NCBI GenBank assembly: GCA_027064745.1
Contig: JAMOPD010000361.1
Coordinates: forward strand, 1-7,008
Reading direction: 5' to 3'
From: Thermococcaceae archaeon
GTDB taxonomy: Archaea; Methanobacteriota_B; Thermococci; Thermococcales; Thermococcaceae
DNA: 7,008 bases
Shown here piece by piece: positions 5,337 through 7,008 of the stretch. Each line of letters starts with the position of its first letter. Positions within the stretch are counted from its first letter, which is position 1. The notes under the pieces were generated by a model that saw only the letters and a list, made by a program, of their open reading frames with translations, did not search any database and was not told where the DNA came from. Position numbers and translations under genes: made by a program.

Positions 5337-6380
5337 CTACCCCACTAAGGCATTTTTAAATCCAAAATGTTTAACGAATTTGATAGCTCCTTCCATTTCT
5401 TCATAGATGAGTCTCCTTGCGATTTCTGGATATTTATTAGCTTTGTATTCTGGGCGATACTGGAACATTACGTTTATCCTGACATCTCTGCCAAGGTTTT
5501 CTGAAATCCATTTGAGAATCGGTCTTGTACAACATTCCAGATGATTGGGCATTACCAGATGTCGGATAAGAAATTCAGCCTGATAGTGATCCTTTGTAAT
5601 AAGGAAATTTCTTGTAACGGTTTCCCAATAGTGAGGAACTTTTGAATATTTCATAGCATCTCTGTCGTTTCCCCATTTAAAATCTGCTAGATAGACATCT
5701 ACAATACCATCAAGAAGTCTCATAGCCTCTTCGCTCATATACATATTGGAGTTCCAGAGAACAGGTATTGGAACTCTAACCTCTTTGAGAACGTCAAGGA
5801 TAAATGGTATATTGGGCGTGGGTTCTCCCCCCACAAAATTAACATTTTTAGCCCCTTCCATATAGGCTGTACCAATTCTGATGGCAATCTCTTCGGGGGA
5901 GTAGGTTACACCAACTCTCTGCTGGCTTATGTCCCAGTTCTGGCAGAAAGCACAGCGGAAGTTACAGCCAGAAAAGAAGATTGTGTAAGAGGGTATGAGT
6001 TCAGGTTCCTCCCCAAGATGCAGGAATGCACTTGCAATTCTGCTCTCTCTCACCCTGCAATAACCAATTTGCTTCTTTCTATTTATCTTACATCTTATCT
6101 CACATAGTGTGCATTGTTCCATGAGTTTATGAGCTATAACGGACTTCAGATCAAGGAGGCTCTGCTCGGGTTTTTCTGAAAGCTCATTGTTGTGTAGTTT
6201 TTCAAGACCCTCCTCATGCACCTGCCATAGCTCTTCAAGAGAGGAATTTTTGTTAAAGGACACTTTCACTTCACGAGTATAGTAAAAATTCGGTTTCTCC
6301 ACTCTCCCTAGCACTGCAAAATAATGTGGTAACGCTTCCTTCGCATGTTTAATCTCATCGATTTCGGCATACCTGAACAT
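5337..6380 (-). CDS. Radical SAM protein, PflX-like (COG1313, pyruvate formate-lyase activase homologue)
   Basis: A 347-residue cytoplasmic protein with the radical SAM signature SGCNFRCAFCQNW (CxxxCxxC, Cys139, Cys143, Cys146), which binds the 4Fe-4S cluster that cleaves S-adenosylmethionine, and GGEPTP (184-189), the SAM-contact motif. Before it is a second Cys group, CTLCEIRC and GYC (Cys90, 93, 97, 108), typical of the COG1313/PflX group. LWNSNMYMS (208-216) and DVYLADFKWG (228-237) are also as in that group. Residues 1-80 form a charged N-terminal region with no recognised domain. No glycyl radical enzyme is nearby, so a PflA-like activase role is uncertain; the true substrate is unknown. 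The start at 6380 has no ribosome-binding site, but a TATA-like element about 29 bases upstream suggests a leaderless mRNA. It lies 79 bases downstream of the archaemetzincin gene on the same strand. Confidence 0.88.
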   Translation of the reverse strand: MFRYAEIDEIKHAKEALPHYFAVLGRVEKPNFYYTREVKVSFNKNSSLEELWQVHEEGLEKLHNNELSEKPEQSLLDLKSVIAHKLMEQCTLCEIRCKINRKKQIGYCRVRESRIASAFLHLGEEPELIPSYTIFFSGCNFRCAFCQNWDISQQRVGVTYSPEEIAIRIGTAYMEGAKNVNFVGGEPTPNIPFILDVLKEVRVPIPVLWNSNMYMSEEAMRLLDGIVDVYLADFKWGNDRDAMKYSKVPHYWETVTRNFLITKDHYQAEFLIRHLVMPNHLECCTRPILKWISENLGRDVRINVMFQYRPEYKANKYPEIARRLIYEEMEGAIKFVKHFGFKNALVG

Positions 6381-6403
6381 GTCATAAGGTGCTTTATCTT
6401 CAA

Positions 6404-6418
6404 AACTTAAAACTTTGA
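6404..6418 (-). promoter_or_regulatory. Promoter of the PflX-like gene (probably leaderless mRNA)
   Basis: On the minus strand TCAAAG is followed by TTTTAAG (6412-6406), a BRE/TATA-like pair. Counting about 27 bases on places the transcription start at about 6382, next to the ATG at 6380. This suggests that the gene is not dependent on the archaemetzincin transcript. Confidence 0.45.
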
Positions 6419-6459
6419 TCCTTTAAACCTATCATCGTTGGTTGTTCAATAAAAGATAA

Positions 6460-7008
6460 TCAAAACTCATGAGTGTAACTATACTCAACATTCCTCTTGA
6501 GCTCTAAGAAACAACGGTCACAATAAGTGGAGGGTCTGAGATCCCATTCTTCAATAGTTTTGGGAGGATTCATAACACATTCATCATTACAGTGTTCAAG
6601 TCCAAATGCATGACCAATTTCGTGGAGAATACCCTTGAAAAGCCGTGTTTTAAATTTTTCTTTGTCCTCTGAACGAAATGGTTCTGTTGAGAGTATCATA
6701 ATCCTGAGGTTAGTTATTGTTTCGTGATAACCTAAAAACTTCTCATAAAAATCAAAGTATGGGTTTCTTGATATTATTGGAAATGTTGTAAGTGCAAGAA
6801 TTTTATTCATAATTATCTTTTCATCAGATTCATCTGAAATTTCCTTAATATCTTGAAGAAGTCTGGAGTATAGGGTTTCAATAAGTGCTTCCAGAGGATA
6901 CGCTCTGAGTTTTCCTTTGGTAGTATTTATATTGATCAGATAACCGGGAGCTAGTTTTAGAGGGCCAATATAGATAAGTCTTATATCTATGTTATTGTTT
7001 GTGAAATA
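6460..7008 (-). CDS. amzA: Archaemetzincin-type zinc metalloprotease (5' partial)
   Basis: The frame stays open to the right edge with no convincing start inside the window, so at least 182 residues are present and the N-terminus lies outside; the ATG at 6810 is internal. The visible part begins with a strand-rich region (IRLIYIGPLKLAPGY), then RAYPLEALIETLYSRLLQDI. The zinc motif HEIGHAFGLEHC (visible residues 129-140) gives the three His ligands and catalytic Glu130. It is followed by Cys144, the Met-turn Met146 (CVM), and CDRC (163-166), the structural zinc-site cysteines that define archaemetzincins. Spacing differs from the published consensus HExxHxxGx3Cx4CxMx17CxxC: here it is Cx3C and x16. 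All key residues are kept, so it should be an active or at least zinc-binding protein. Physiological substrates of archaeal members are unknown. The gene symbol is by family. A T-rich stretch follows the stop on the minus strand. Confidence 0.88.
   Translation of the reverse strand, partial: YFTNNNIDIRLIYIGPLKLAPGYLININTTKGKLRAYPLEALIETLYSRLLQDIKEISDESDEKIIMNKILALTTFPIISRNPYFDFYEKFLGYHETITNLRIMILSTEPFRSEDKEKFKTRLFKGILHEIGHAFGLEHCNDECVMNPPKTIEEWDLRPSTYCDRCFLELKRNVEYSYTHEF

Noticed and set aside
6465..6474. 10-base palindrome ACTCATGAGT at the 3' end of the archaemetzincin gene
   Set aside because: It is short, inside the coding sequence and not repeated elsewhere; chance is a sufficient explanation.
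6460..6810. A complete 116-residue archaemetzincin starting at ATG 6810
   Set aside because: The same frame stays open without a stop to the right edge and the upstream residues look like the family's N-terminal half, so this ATG is internal.

Overview
The window looks like a piece of a Thermococcales genome (Thermococcus, Pyrococcus or Palaeococcus type, from a moderately AT-rich member). Three things point there. The ribosome-binding sites are of the form (G)AGGTGA, placed 4-5 bases before ATG. The promoters are of archaeal BRE/TATA type. The gene content includes a stand-alone 232-residue beta subunit of ADP-forming acetyl-CoA synthetase with His71 at the known position, an archaeal pyruvate kinase and an archaemetzincin. 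The species assignment is inference; no rRNA or tRNA is present.

Left part (2-1915, + strand): the C-terminal end of a radical SAM/SPASM enzyme runs, with overlapping genes, into an ABC-2 type exporter (ATPase, then permease). This is one translationally coupled operon whose beginning lies outside the window. It resembles peptide-modification and export operons, but no precursor peptide is visible here.

Middle (1916-4779): acdB has its own promoter and is clearly richer in G+C than its neighbours. It converges on pyk across a short, AT-rich inverted repeat that probably terminates transcription from both sides. Upstream of pyk on the same strand is a small membrane protein of the COG2426 (small multidrug export) family, probably read from a leaderless mRNA. 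Pyruvate kinase and ADP-forming acetyl-CoA synthetase are the two substrate-level ATP-forming ends of archaeal sugar fermentation, with pyruvate ferredoxin oxidoreductase linking them; that enzyme and the AcdA subunit are not in this window.

Right part (4837-7008): a decayed Bcp-type peroxiredoxin whose recognisable pieces lie in several frames and which lacks the catalytic-cysteine segment. After it come two minus-strand genes: a PflX-like (COG1313) radical SAM protein with its own probable leaderless promoter, and an archaemetzincin-type zinc protease that continues past the right edge.

No CRISPR array, insertion sequence, tRNA or rRNA was seen. The least explained items are the SPASM-exporter operon, the ABC ATPase with Asn in place of the H-loop His, the compact archaemetzincin zinc motif and the degraded peroxiredoxin.
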